64,000 bases of DNA from Nitrospira sp. Ga0074138. Its GTDB lineage: Bacteria > Nitrospirota > Nitrospiria > Nitrospirales > Nitrospiraceae. The notes under the pieces are model-generated. The model saw nothing but the letters and a program-made list of their open reading frames with translations, made no database searches and was not told the origin of the DNA. Of the stretch, positions 8,944 to 16,929 are shown in pieces. The stretch covers positions 62,001 through 126,000 of the forward strand of contig LNDU01000043.1 in assembly GCA_001464735.1 (NCBI GenBank). The letters are read 5' to 3'. The position numbers and the translations under genes were made by a program. The first letter of the stretch is position 1. Every line of letters starts with the position of its first letter.

Positions 8944-9585
8944 CTATTTTTTCTCACCCGCCAGAAGCCGATCGATTTCCTCTGCGAACATCTCGAATGG
9001 AAAGGCTCCAGGGATCGCGACCGCCGGCTCTTTGTCCGTCGGCTCACTGGCCGTTCGCATAAGGATAAATCCAGGAGTTCCGTGGAACCCCCATTGGTTG
9101 GCCTCCTGACGATCTTCAAAAATCGCCTTGGTATACCGCCCATCGTTCACACACCGTTCAAACGCAGGCTGATCCAAACGAAGCGCCACAGCATGGCGGA
9201 GATAGACTTGCTTGCCCAAGTGGCCCCCCTCGGCAAACAATCGATCATGCATCGCCCAATACTGCCCTTGTACCCCAGCACATCGGGCGGCCATTGCGGC
9301 ATCGACCCCGGATCCTTGATCCCCGCGTGGAAAATCGCGGTAGATAAATCGAACTTTCCCCGTGTCGACATAACGCGCTTGAATCCGTGGCCACGTCTGT
9401 TTGAAAAATTTCACGCAATACCCGCATGTGAAGTCAGAATATTCGATCAAGGTCACAGGTGCGTTGGCTTGCCCTCTGATCCGCACGTCGGTTTCAGATG
9501 AAGGCCCGGCAAGGATCGTGGAAGACCACAGAAGAGAGCCGCACACGAACAACTGAACCAACCGTCGACCTACCATTCGATTCAT
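8944..9585 (-). CDS. Exported DsbA-like thiol oxidoreductase
   Basis: A 213-residue thioredoxin-fold protein of the DsbA/DsbG-like group (Thioredoxin_4 type). A signal peptide covers about residues 1-27, then the motif NAPVTLIEYSDFTCGYCVKF carries the redox pair Cys54-Gly-Tyr-Cys57. The cis-proline loop is visible in GFHGTPGFIL. It should act in the periplasm in disulfide formation or isomerisation. Its ATG overlaps the stop of the deoxyhypusine-synthase-like gene by four bases (ATGA), so the two are translationally coupled. Why a periplasmic thiol enzyme is coupled to a cytoplasmic polyamine enzyme is not obvious. Confidence 0.85.
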   Translation of the reverse strand: MNRMVGRRLVQLFVCGSLLWSSTILAGPSSETDVRIRGQANAPVTLIEYSDFTCGYCVKFFKQTWPRIQARYVDTGKVRFIYRDFPRGDQGSGVDAAMAARCAGVQGQYWAMHDRLFAEGGHLGKQVYLRHAVALRLDQPAFERCVNDGRYTKAIFEDRQEANQWGFHGTPGFILMRTASEPTDKEPAVAIPGAFPFEMFAEEIDRLLAGEKK

Positions 9586-10688
9586 GGGCGGCGCACCGCG
9601 CCGGCCTTCTTTCGCTCCAGAATCCCCATCATCAACAAGGGCCAGACAACCGTGGCATCGCTTAAGACTTCAGCGAATCGCCCACCGTCTTTGGGAGTCA
9701 CAAACTTTCCCCAGGACAGCCCCTCTTGATACGTACAACCGCTCAGCCCTCCCCAGTAATCCGGTTCAGGACAAATTCGCACCCCGTAATGAAATCGAGG
9801 CGGCTTCACGTTCAGGCCCAACCGGAGATTACCGATTTCGATATATGGACCGACCTGTTGCGCCCAGTTCCGAGGAACCCCTCCGCCGATCGTGAAAATC
9901 CCAAGTCGCTTAGCAGAGAGGACATGGTCGGCATAGCTATTGAGATCGAGGTACGGATTGAATGAGGGACATGATTGATGGATCGCTCGTAAAATGTCCA
10001 GATCTTTCCCGGGTCCGACCTGCGATCGGGCTCGATCGACCTCCCGAGCCATCGCCCAGGTTCCCATGTCCAGCCCCACTTCCGAATCAGTGAACGCCGG
10101 GATATAAACCGGCACCTTTTTCAAATAGGCGCTTTTCAGAATTCCCTCGCTATCCAACTCCTCCGCCAGAGTCTTCCCGATCTCTCTCGTGAGGACAGCC
10201 GAGGAAAGTGGCTGATCCTGATCGAGGCGCTTCAATGTTTGCGCGACGACGTGCTCGACATAATTCAAATTCGATTCCATCTCAAGCGTGTCGTAGACGC
10301 GATTGTACCCTTTCCGAAAGAGCTCTTCGTCACTCATCGCAGGATCGTGCCGATAATGCGTCTTGCCGACCGACTCACTGAGGCCATGTGCCATTAACGC
10401 CCCGGTCGAAATGATGCATTGCACCATGCCTTCATCGATCATCTTCGTGATGATCTTCCCCATCTTGGCAATCGTCATCGCACCGGACAAGGTCATCACA
10501 ACATGGCAATCAGGGTCCTCGATCATCGCCCACAGCACATCGAACGCGTGGCCGAGATGCCGTCCTCCGAACGCGGTCTTGCTCATTGCTTCGAGCAGAT
10601 CGCTGAACGAGGTAATCTTGTCTGGGTCCAGCGGCTCGAGCGCTTCTAAGCCGTCTTTTGCACCGTCATGAAATTCTCGTGCATACAT
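9582..10688 (-). CDS. Deoxyhypusine synthase-like protein (probable polyamine aminobutyltransferase)
   Basis: A 368-residue member of the deoxyhypusine synthase family. The catalytic lysine motif is intact (GLSWGKF, Lys328 by my count, close to Lys329 of the human enzyme), as is the NAD-site region IGGGVPRNWAQQ. Eukaryotes and archaea use this fold to move an aminobutyl group from spermidine to eIF5A/aIF5A, proteins that bacteria lack. Bacterial members are therefore thought to act on a small amine, for example making homospermidine from putrescine or spermidine. The nearby arginine decarboxylase and agmatinase, which would supply putrescine, support that reading. First gene of the minus-strand polyamine run, coupled to the DsbA-like gene by ATGA overlap. 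Confidence 0.85.
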   Translation of the reverse strand: MYAREFHDGAKDGLEALEPLDPDKITSFSDLLEAMSKTAFGGRHLGHAFDVLWAMIEDPDCHVVMTLSGAMTIAKMGKIITKMIDEGMVQCIISTGALMAHGLSESVGKTHYRHDPAMSDEELFRKGYNRVYDTLEMESNLNYVEHVVAQTLKRLDQDQPLSSAVLTREIGKTLAEELDSEGILKSAYLKKVPVYIPAFTDSEVGLDMGTWAMAREVDRARSQVGPGKDLDILRAIHQSCPSFNPYLDLNSYADHVLSAKRLGIFTIGGGVPRNWAQQVGPYIEIGNLRLGLNVKPPRFHYGVRICPEPDYWGGLSGCTYQEGLSWGKFVTPKDGGRFAEVLSDATVVWPLLMMGILERKKAGAVRRP

Positions 10689-11348
10689 AGCGATCCTCTA
10701 AAGAAATTCACAAACGCTTTCGTTATACACAACCATGAATAGGAGCGTCAATGAAGGACGGCTTCGAAAGTGTCCATCACCGCTTCACGACCTAAGAGGA
10801 GAAACCATATTCGTTTGATGTGGCGGGTGTTCCTGATGCCGCGCACAAGTTTGCCTCTAGCCTTTCGAATGGGCGCAACCTATAATTCTGGCTGTTCGGT
10901 GTGGTAGACACCGACAAGACTGCGGCCTTTGGCATCGTTATGCGCGGCGTGGAACTACACGGCAGCACCGATGCGACACAACCACCGCTCTAGCCAGTCT
11001 CAAACCGGTAGCAAGTGCCGAAGTACCGCGGCGGTGACGATTCCCCCACACCAGGTGCGATTCCCACGATCGTATCAGCGTACGCACTGTTCGCATCGCC
11101 GCGTTGCGGCACGCGCGGATGACAGAGAATCCAGTCACAGCTCGCACAACCGCCGACGTTTCAATGCTGGAATGGTGCAGCATTCGTGTCCGATGCAAAT
11201 CCGTCAGCAGCCTGAACGATGAACGAACCGGAAGGTGGGAGGATTACTAGCGATCGTTGATGCGCCCGTTGTGATGTCAATACCGCCCGTCCGCCGCACA
11301 CCCACACGCACGTAACCCCTGCGGCGCAACCTAAGGAGGGAACCGGCC
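10689..11348. other. Intergenic region without a convincing gene
   Basis: About 660 bases separate the divergent polyamine run and the permease. Short open frames exist but none has a start, ribosome site and recognisable protein. One stretch on the plus strand near 10885-10993 reads FGVVDTDKTAAFGIVMRGVE and looks codon-biased, so it may be the relic of a lost gene. The last bases before the permease hold a good ribosome site (TAAGGAGG). Both promoters must lie here. Confidence 0.5.
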
Positions 11349-12929
11349 ATGAACGCGAGCAAGCCCGCCATCTGGGTACCAGGAGACTGGAATGCCTTAT
11401 TCGGATTCGGCACCAACATCCTGCTCAACATGCTGGTCCTCACCGGCCTCCTGCGCTTCGTGCTGAAGATGCCGGACAGTCTCGTCTTCGGCCGCATTCT
11501 GCCGGCCTGCGGCCTGATGCTGTTCATGAGTACCATGTACTACGCATGGCTCGCGTACCAACTGGCCAGAACAACCGGACGCAACGATGTCACCGCACTG
11601 CCGTCGGGCACCAGTGTCCCGCACATGTTCGTGGTGGTGTTCGTGATCATGCTGCCGATTACCCTGCGGACCGGCGATCCGATCAAGGGGTGGGAAGCAG
11701 GCTTGACCTGGGTATTCGTTCAGAGCTTCGTGCTCATGATCGGCGGCTTCATCGGACCCTGGATACGCAAAGTTACGCCGCGCGCCGCACTGCTCGGCAC
11801 GCTGGCCGGAGTTTCCATCGCGTTCATTTCCATGCGCCCGGCTCTTGAAATGTTCATGACGCCGCTGATCGGGCTCATCTGCTTCGCGATCATCATGGTC
11901 AGCTGGCTTGGCTCCGTGCGTTACTTCGGTGGCATCCCTGCGGGCCTCGTGGCCATTGCGGTCGGCATGGTGATCGCCTGGGGTTCCACCGTGTTGGGGC
12001 TGAACTATGGAGGCATGAGCCTCGACAAACTTGCCGGCTCTTTCTCAAATTTCGGGTTTTCCGTTCCGATCCCCGCTGTAGGCCACGTCTTCGCCGGCTT
12101 CGAATTTCTCGGCATTATTCTGGTGACTGCCATCCCGTTCGGTATCTATGATCTGGTGGAAGCCATTGACAATGTCGAAAGTGCCGCCGCAGCCGGCGAC
12201 AGTTTCCCGACCACGCGCGTGCTCACCGCGGACGGTATTATCAGCCTGATCGGCTGCCTAATGGGGAATCCTTTCATCCTCGCCGTCTACATCGGCCAAC
12301 CGGGATGGAAGGCGATCGGCGGTCGCATCGGCTATTCCGCCGCCACCGGCATCGCGGTAATCCTGCTGGCCTGGTTCGGCATCATTTCGGTCATGATGGC
12401 GTTAATTCCGGTCGTGGCCATCGCACCGATCCTGCTCTACATCGGCATGCTGATCGGCTCGCAAGCATTCCTCGAAACACCGCGCAGCCATGCCCCGGCC
12501 ATTATTCTGGGGTTGGTGCCGCACGTCGCGGCATGGGGCAAACTTCAGATTGACGGCGCTTTGGGTGCCGCCGGCACCAATGTCGCCGCCGTTGGACTCG
12601 ACAAACTTGGTCAGGTCGGCGTCCTCTATCACGGGCTACAGGTCATCGGCGGTGGCGCGATTCTCGGCGGACTGGTGCTGACTTCGATTGCCGTATTCGT
12701 GATCGACCGATCATTTTCCAGGGCAGGCGTGTTTGCCCTCGTCGGTGCCGCTTTCACGTTCTTCGGATTCATGCATGGCGAGGCGATCGGCTTCGCTCAA
12801 TCGCCGGTTGTCGCCCTCGCCTATTTGGGCGTCGCGGCCGTTCTATTCGGATGCGCAAAGTATGCGACCACGGCTCCACCGTCCGTCGAAGCCCATACGC
12901 ACAACCCGGTTGGTCAAGCCGCCGGCTGA
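11349..12929 (+). CDS. NCS2-type nucleobase permease
   Basis: A 526-residue integral membrane protein with about a dozen hydrophobic segments and the general organisation of the NCS2 xanthine/uracil/guanine permease superfamily. Recognisable parts are VTALPSGTSVPHMF near residue 84 and the acidic helix IYDLVEAIDNVESAAAAGDS near residue 265, in the region that carries the substrate-binding acidic residue in AzgA-like members. The start has TAAGGAGG 7 bases upstream. The natural substrate is unknown; no purine-catabolism enzyme is adjacent. It stands alone, with non-coding DNA on both sides. Confidence 0.75.
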   Translation: MNASKPAIWVPGDWNALFGFGTNILLNMLVLTGLLRFVLKMPDSLVFGRILPACGLMLFMSTMYYAWLAYQLARTTGRNDVTALPSGTSVPHMFVVVFVIMLPITLRTGDPIKGWEAGLTWVFVQSFVLMIGGFIGPWIRKVTPRAALLGTLAGVSIAFISMRPALEMFMTPLIGLICFAIIMVSWLGSVRYFGGIPAGLVAIAVGMVIAWGSTVLGLNYGGMSLDKLAGSFSNFGFSVPIPAVGHVFAGFEFLGIILVTAIPFGIYDLVEAIDNVESAAAAGDSFPTTRVLTADGIISLIGCLMGNPFILAVYIGQPGWKAIGGRIGYSAATGIAVILLAWFGIISVMMALIPVVAIAPILLYIGMLIGSQAFLETPRSHAPAIILGLVPHVAAWGKLQIDGALGAAGTNVAAVGLDKLGQVGVLYHGLQVIGGGAILGGLVLTSIAVFVIDRSFSRAGVFALVGAAFTFFGFMHGEAIGFAQSPVVALAYLGVAAVLFGCAKYATTAPPSVEAHTHNPVGQAAG

Positions 12930-13060
12930 GAAAATTGGGTCGATAGGCAATCTGCCATCCCCGAGCGTTGGTAGCCTGGAAACCTTGACAACTTCCCCAT
13001 GGACGGCCTAGCCTTTCCATCACCGATTTGATTCGTAGTGGATAGCATTGGAAGGAACTT

Positions 13061-13273
13061 ATGAAATCGAAGAAGCCGATCAAACCAAGGACGACGCGCC
13101 AGAGACCCGCCCTTCAAACGAAACCAGGTTCTTCCACACCTTCCGTATCGGCAAATATCCACGAACGGATCGCAACACGAGCCTTCGAGAACTACGAACG
13201 ACGCATCCGTCAAGGTCCTCTCGATGACTGGCTTCAAGCGGAGCAGGAGATCCTCGGAGGAAACCAACCTTAA
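13061..13273 (+). CDS. DUF2934 domain protein
   Basis: A 70-residue protein whose C-terminal half (HERIATRAFENYERR, then DDWLQAEQEIL) matches the DUF2934 pattern, a short helical domain common in soil and nitrifying bacteria. The N-terminal 35 residues are basic and Ser/Thr/Pro-rich. Function unknown. GGAAGG lies upstream of the ATG. It is just outside the left end of the tRNA-Glu element. A second DUF2934 protein is encoded at 57044-57268. Confidence 0.75.
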   Translation: MKSKKPIKPRTTRQRPALQTKPGSSTPSVSANIHERIATRAFENYERRIRQGPLDDWLQAEQEILGGNQP

Positions 13274-13285
13274 CGGGAGGGCGAC

Positions 13286-13410
13286 ATGAACCACAGTCGG
13301 CAGACATTGTCGTTGTTACGCTCGCACTTGCTCTCGCCAGTTGTGCGCATGTCCAGCAGCAGTTTGCCGCCCTGCCAAGGTGGTCAAGGATGAAGGCGGG
13401 ACGAAGGTAA
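13286..13410 (+). pseudogene. Possible frameshifted small lipoprotein remnant
   Basis: An ATG at 13286 with GGGAGG upstream begins MNHSRQ, and after a shift of reading frame near 13304 the sequence IVVVTLALALASCAHVQQQ follows, which looks like a lipoprotein signal peptide with a lipobox (ALASC). The frame stops at 13410 after only a few more residues. Read together these suggest a broken exported lipoprotein gene, 80 bp from the left attachment repeat. Chance resemblance is possible for so short a piece. Confidence 0.3.
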
Positions 13411-13491
13411 ACAACGATGGAATTGATTTCTGGACAACGCCGTCAATTACGATACACCGCGAATTAGGCGCCAGCTTAACCGAAGGTTGGT

Positions 13492-13524
13492 GTGGTGGTC
13501 CCAACGGGATTCGAACCCGTGTTT
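13492..13524. repeat. Left attachment repeat: duplicated 3' end of tRNA-Glu
   Basis: These 33 bases are identical and in the same orientation to 19577-19609, which is the T-arm and acceptor end of the tRNA-Glu gene. Here the tRNA sequence ends abruptly after the T-arm, with no anticodon or D arm, so it is a 3' fragment and not a gene. This is the classic displaced 3' end left when an integrase inserts an element into a tRNA gene. Confidence 0.9.
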
Positions 13525-13881
13525 TAATGCAACGACGACTTCGCCCTTTATTTATGCGACCTTTCACGATTTACATCAAGTCAGAAACTGGCACGACTAA
13601 AACATGCAGGTGAAAGTAGATTACTTTTCAGCACCTAAATAAACCCTCGTGAAGGATAGTGGCCTTGTGAGTTATGCTGTCACAACAGACTTCATTGAGA
13701 TACCAAAAAATTGGGTCTGAGATAGGATGAGTCCTTGGGGCTTTCGTGGAATAAGAGCAGTCTTTTGCCTGATGCGTCGACAGTCAAAGACTTGCTCCTT
13801 CCTGGACGTATTGCCAGTCCCACGGCGAAGATCTCCGAAATAGCAGTGGCGGGTAGATAGAGACAAAGCCGGGGCTTTCTC
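13525..13881. other. Non-coding left arm of the element
   Basis: About 357 bases between the left attachment repeat and the sigma factor. Several minus-strand open frames cross it but none has a credible start or homology that I can recognise. It should hold the promoter of the sigma factor operon, possibly autoregulated, but I do not see a pair of elements I can defend. Confidence 0.4.
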
Positions 13882-14520
13882 CTGGAAGACGCAACCTTAC
13901 TCCAAGCCCTTCGCAAAGGCGACGAAACCGCCTTTGCCCATCTGATAGACCACTATCATGCCTCGCTCCTTCGTCTTGCAATGACCTTTGTCTCTAGTCA
14001 TGCAGTGGCGGAGGAGGTGGTCCAGGAAACGTGGATCGGTGTATTGGAAGGCATCGGTCGATTTGAGGGACGTTCATCCCTCAAGACCTGGATTTTCCGA
14101 ATCCTAACCAATCAGGCAAAGACCAGGGGCATGCGCGAACGCCGAAACAGCCCGTTCTCACCTCTAGGACATTCGAGAGAAGAGCCTGAGGCCCCAGCCG
14201 TGGACCCCTCTCTATTTCATACGTCAGGATATTGGGTCGATCATTGGAATACTCTCCCCCGGTACTGGGATGATGAAACTCCGGAGAGGCTCTTTTTATC
14301 TAAAGAAGGGCTTGCACAGATCGAGAAGGCTATGAGTGCCCTTCCGCCGACACAACGGCAGGTCATGACGCTACGAGACATAGAGGGGTTAACCGCAGTG
14401 GACGTCTGTAATATTCTGTCGATCGGTGAGACAAATCAGCGAGTGCTGCTCCACCGTGCACGGTCCCATGTCCGACGTGTTCTAGAGAAGTATTTCGAAA
14501 CAGGTGACTCGCAGATATGA
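13882..14520 (+). CDS. ECF-type RNA polymerase sigma factor
   Basis: An extracytoplasmic-function sigma factor. Region 2 begins at TLLQALRKGDETAFAHLIDH and continues through EEVVQETWIGVLEGIGRFEG and SLKTWIFRILTNQA; region 4 is PPTQRQVMTLRDIEGLTAVD with the helix-turn-helix. The first ATG in frame (13981) would remove half of region 2.1, so the gene must start earlier, yet no ATG, GTG or TTG exists between there and the in-frame stop near 13860. I use CTG at 13882, six bases after CGGGG. Either a CTG start is used or the original start has been lost. Its stop overlaps the anti-sigma start (ATGA), and chlorite dismutase follows, so the operon probably responds to an envelope or oxidative signal. 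Confidence 0.8.
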   Translation: MEDATLLQALRKGDETAFAHLIDHYHASLLRLAMTFVSSHAVAEEVVQETWIGVLEGIGRFEGRSSLKTWIFRILTNQAKTRGMRERRNSPFSPLGHSREEPEAPAVDPSLFHTSGYWVDHWNTLPRYWDDETPERLFLSKEGLAQIEKAMSALPPTQRQVMTLRDIEGLTAVDVCNILSIGETNQRVLLHRARSHVRRVLEKYFETGDSQI

Positions 14521-14807
14521 CCTCCAACAACCTCAAGAACCGCATGATCGACTACCTGGCGGGGCAGCTAACCTGTAAGGCGGTAACCGAAGCCATCACT
14601 GACTACCTCGAGGGCAACCTGGGCTTCGTGGAGCAGGTGCGGTTCCAGATGCACCTGGGTTTTTGCCGGGGTTGCCGACGTTACCTTCGACAGATGCGGC
14701 TGATGCTCCGCACCTTCGGCACACTACCGATGGAGCCTATCCCGCCAGCTGTCCGCAATGAACTCCTTCAGCGATTCCGGACCTGGAAAGCCCGATCACA
14801 AACTTAA
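14517..14807 (+). CDS. Zinc-finger (zf-HC2) anti-sigma factor
   Basis: A 96-residue protein with the His-x3-Cys-x2-Cys zinc-binding motif of ZAS anti-sigma factors (HLGFCRGC near residue 46) embedded in an ITDYLEGNL...RFQMHL helical domain. Its ATG overlaps the sigma factor stop by four bases. No transmembrane segment is present, so it would be a soluble, cytoplasmic anti-sigma factor that releases the sigma factor when the zinc-thiolate centre is oxidised or disturbed. That mechanism is known for RsrA-type proteins and is inferred here. Confidence 0.8.
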   Translation: MTSNNLKNRMIDYLAGQLTCKAVTEAITDYLEGNLGFVEQVRFQMHLGFCRGCRRYLRQMRLMLRTFGTLPMEPIPPAVRNELLQRFRTWKARSQT

Positions 14808-14881
14808 CCTGTAACGAAATCGAATATTGGAAGACTGTAGTTTATAGAGCTATGATCCATGTTCGGCAAAAGGAGGTGCCA

Positions 14882-15676
14882 ATGATGAATAGAAGTATTC
14901 TCACAGTTGTTATGATCGGGCTGCTGGTTTGGTCTTGTGCAGATACAGCCCAGGCTGCAGCAGATCGAGAGAAGCTGCTCAAAGATCCTGGCGTCTATGG
15001 GAGTTTCGCAGTGTTCAAGATAGATGGAGACTGGTGGAGGCTGGATAAGACGACGAGAGGTTCGGCGGCGGCGGAAGTGAAGGCCATCTTCCAAAAGCAT
15101 GCCGACACCGTCACGGCTGATACCTATCTGCTTCGTGGGCTTTCCGAGAAAGCAGACTTCTTCGTCCGCGTTCATTCTATGGAAATGCTGAACAACCAGA
15201 ATTTCCTCGTGGACCTGATGGGGACAACGTTCGGGAAGTATATACAAAACACCGATACGTTTAACGGCATTACCAAAATGGCCAATTATGTGCCAGCCTT
15301 TCCCGATGTCCTGAAAGAGGCGATGAAGACCCCGCCTGATCCCGGTCCTAAGTCCTATGTGATCGTCGTACCGATCCGAAAGGACGCGGAATGGTGGATT
15401 ACGGCACAGGACGGACGGGGCACAATGATGAAAGAGCACGCGGACGCTACTGTTACCTACCTCAAAACGGTCAAGCGTAAGCTCTATCACTCGAGCGGGC
15501 TAGACGATCTCGACTTCATTACGTATTTCGAGACCGCCAAGCTGGATGATTTCAACAACCTAGTTATCGGACTGCAGCGAGTCAATGAGAACCATCACAA
15601 CAAGCAGTTCGGAAGCCCGACGCTGCTGGGCACCATCCATTCGCTAGATGATATCCTGGAGATTTTTTCGCGGTAA
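14882..15676 (+). CDS. cld: Chlorite dismutase, exported long (pentameric) type
   Basis: A 264-residue haem b enzyme that splits chlorite to chloride and O2. A signal peptide covers about residues 1-25 (VWSCADTAQA), placing the enzyme in the periplasm. The key residues line up with the Candidatus Nitrospira defluvii enzyme: KDAEWW (Lys167, Trp171, Trp172), proximal haem ligand His186 in KEHADA and distal Arg199 in KTVKRK, the same 13-residue spacing as His160/Arg173. The block HSSGLDDLDFITYFET is also conserved. The start at 14882 has AGGAGGT 5 bases upstream; an upstream ATG has no such site. It follows the anti-sigma gene by 74 bp and is probably in its operon. Confidence 0.95.
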   Translation: MMNRSILTVVMIGLLVWSCADTAQAAADREKLLKDPGVYGSFAVFKIDGDWWRLDKTTRGSAAAEVKAIFQKHADTVTADTYLLRGLSEKADFFVRVHSMEMLNNQNFLVDLMGTTFGKYIQNTDTFNGITKMANYVPAFPDVLKEAMKTPPDPGPKSYVIVVPIRKDAEWWITAQDGRGTMMKEHADATVTYLKTVKRKLYHSSGLDDLDFITYFETAKLDDFNNLVIGLQRVNENHHNKQFGSPTLLGTIHSLDDILEIFSR

Positions 15677-16276
15677 GCATGGCACCGTTCTCGGCCAGTC
15701 AAGCGATTGACCTAGCCCCCCTTAAACTGGTTCAGACCCTATTATCTGGGTCGGGCCGAATGACCTGTCTTTTCTTGGAGGTCATACGGAGAAATATTTT
15801 TGATGATCACTAGTCAGAATCAAAAGGGTCTGACCCTCATGGCACTACCTTAAGCCGCAAGGTGCTGGAATTGCGATGCAATCTGGTGACTGAGAGCCAA
15901 TCGATGTGTTAGGAGAGAGGTCACCAGCACTGGTTATACAAGGCGGCAAGAATCGGGGACATTCTGAATTTCCGATGCACCGCTTCTGGCGTTTCACGCC
16001 CCCGACGGCGCGCAGTGTGAACTATGCATGTCAGGTCTACAGGCGCAGTCCCACTGTCCTCTGAGCCGGGATCACGAAGTCACAGTTCGAGGGCGAAGCG
16101 AATGGTGTCTTTGACCTTGGCCATAACCGCAGGGGAATTTGTCCCGATTTGCGTTCCAACCGGGGTTCGACCAGAGACCCAATACCTTGGATGTTGACGA
16201 CGGATGTTTGATGCAGAAAAGGAAGGTCGCCTAGCTGAATTTGTACCGACTGCTCCGATGTTGCGCGGTCAGTCTC
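15677..16276. other. Degenerate region inside the element
   Basis: Six hundred bases between cld and the DUF5615 gene hold no intact gene. A near-palindrome AGGGTCTGACCCT is present near 15828, and phrases such as CGGGGACATTCTGAATTT near 15955 resemble the debris of REP/transposase units. On the minus strand, codons from about 16270 to 16040 can be read as VQIQLGDLPFLHQTSVVNIQ but there is no start, so this may be the tail of a lost gene. I could not identify either parent. Confidence 0.4.
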
Positions 16277-16609
16277 CTATAGAAATTCGACGTGGTGAAT
16301 CATGTCCTCGGAGGTCAGCACATCATGGATCAGCATAAGACCTCTCAGCATCTGAGGCACCGGTGTCTGCTGAGGCGCGTACACAATGCCTCGATGGGAG
16401 ATCCCGGCTGCATGCAGCCGGAGAAAGTCCGTATCCTGTGTGACCACAACGCGGCCTTCTTGAGCCGCTCGCTCCAGGTGTTGTTGGTCCTCAGCTGCCT
16501 GTAACCCCAATTCTTGCACCGTAACCACATCGACGCCGCGCCTGCGTAACCCCTCGGTGACGGATTTCGCCACATGCTCGTCCATGTAAAACCTAATCCG
16601 CTCAGCCAC
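16277..16609 (-). CDS. DUF5615 PIN-like protein (putative toxin)
   Basis: A 110-residue protein of the DUF5615/Mut7-C-like PIN-fold group: RFYMDEHVAKSVTEGLRRRG at the start supplies the first acidic residue, and VVVTQDTDFLRLHAAG carries the conserved D-x-DFL motif. Such proteins are probable ribonucleases and are usually encoded with a DUF433 partner. Here the start overlaps the end of the DUF433 gene by 8 bases, so the two are translationally coupled. Toxin activity is inferred from the pairing. Confidence 0.8.
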   Translation of the reverse strand: MAERIRFYMDEHVAKSVTEGLRRRGVDVVTVQELGLQAAEDQQHLERAAQEGRVVVTQDTDFLRLHAAGISHRGIVYAPQQTPVPQMLRGLMLIHDVLTSEDMIHHVEFL

Positions 16610-16901
16610 CGATCTTGCCGCTCAGCTTGGACTTGATCCCCTTGCGAAGTTCGACGACATACGAGTCATCAGCCAAGATGGCCTCGTCAATCTCCTGGCG
16701 GTGATCGTAGTAGTACGTCAGCGCGGCATAGACATCGGCCAAGGTCAATCCCTGGTTGGAGGCGATCTCATCTGCACTCATCCCCATGCGCTCATGCCAG
16801 ATGACGATGTGCTGCACGGTAATGCGGTGTCCTGCAATCCGGGGCTTCCCGCCTGCCACGTCTTGTGAAATCGCGATATGGGGTGCAGTCAGTATGTCCA
16901 T
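16602..16901 (-). CDS. DUF433 protein (putative antitoxin)
   Basis: A 99-residue DUF433-family protein with the typical GKPRIAGHRITVQHIVIWHE motif and the helical DNA-binding-like segment SADEIASNQGLTLADVYAAL. The start at 16901 has GGGAGG at 6 bases; the longer frame lacks a ribosome site. It precedes and overlaps the DUF5615 PIN-like gene. By family association it is the antitoxin or regulator of a toxin-antitoxin-like pair. Confidence 0.8.
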   Translation of the reverse strand: MDILTAPHIAISQDVAGGKPRIAGHRITVQHIVIWHERMGMSADEIASNQGLTLADVYAALTYYYDHRQEIDEAILADDSYVVELRKGIKSKLSGKIGG

Positions 16902-16929
16902 GGTGCCCTCCCTCGGACGGATTCTTGCA

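Noticed and set aside
10929..11222. 97-codon open frame before the permease
   Set aside because: Composition is Ser/Arg/His-rich and irregular, no ribosome site, overlaps an equally long antisense frame.
10689..11348. Riboswitch upstream of the NCS2 permease
   Set aside because: No purine or guanidine aptamer core could be recognised by eye; a covariance search would be needed.
13341..13613. Plus-strand open frame of 90 codons with a GPNGIRTRV phrase
   Set aside because: The phrase is the translation of the tRNA-Glu 3' end; the frame is a tRNA shadow and not a protein.
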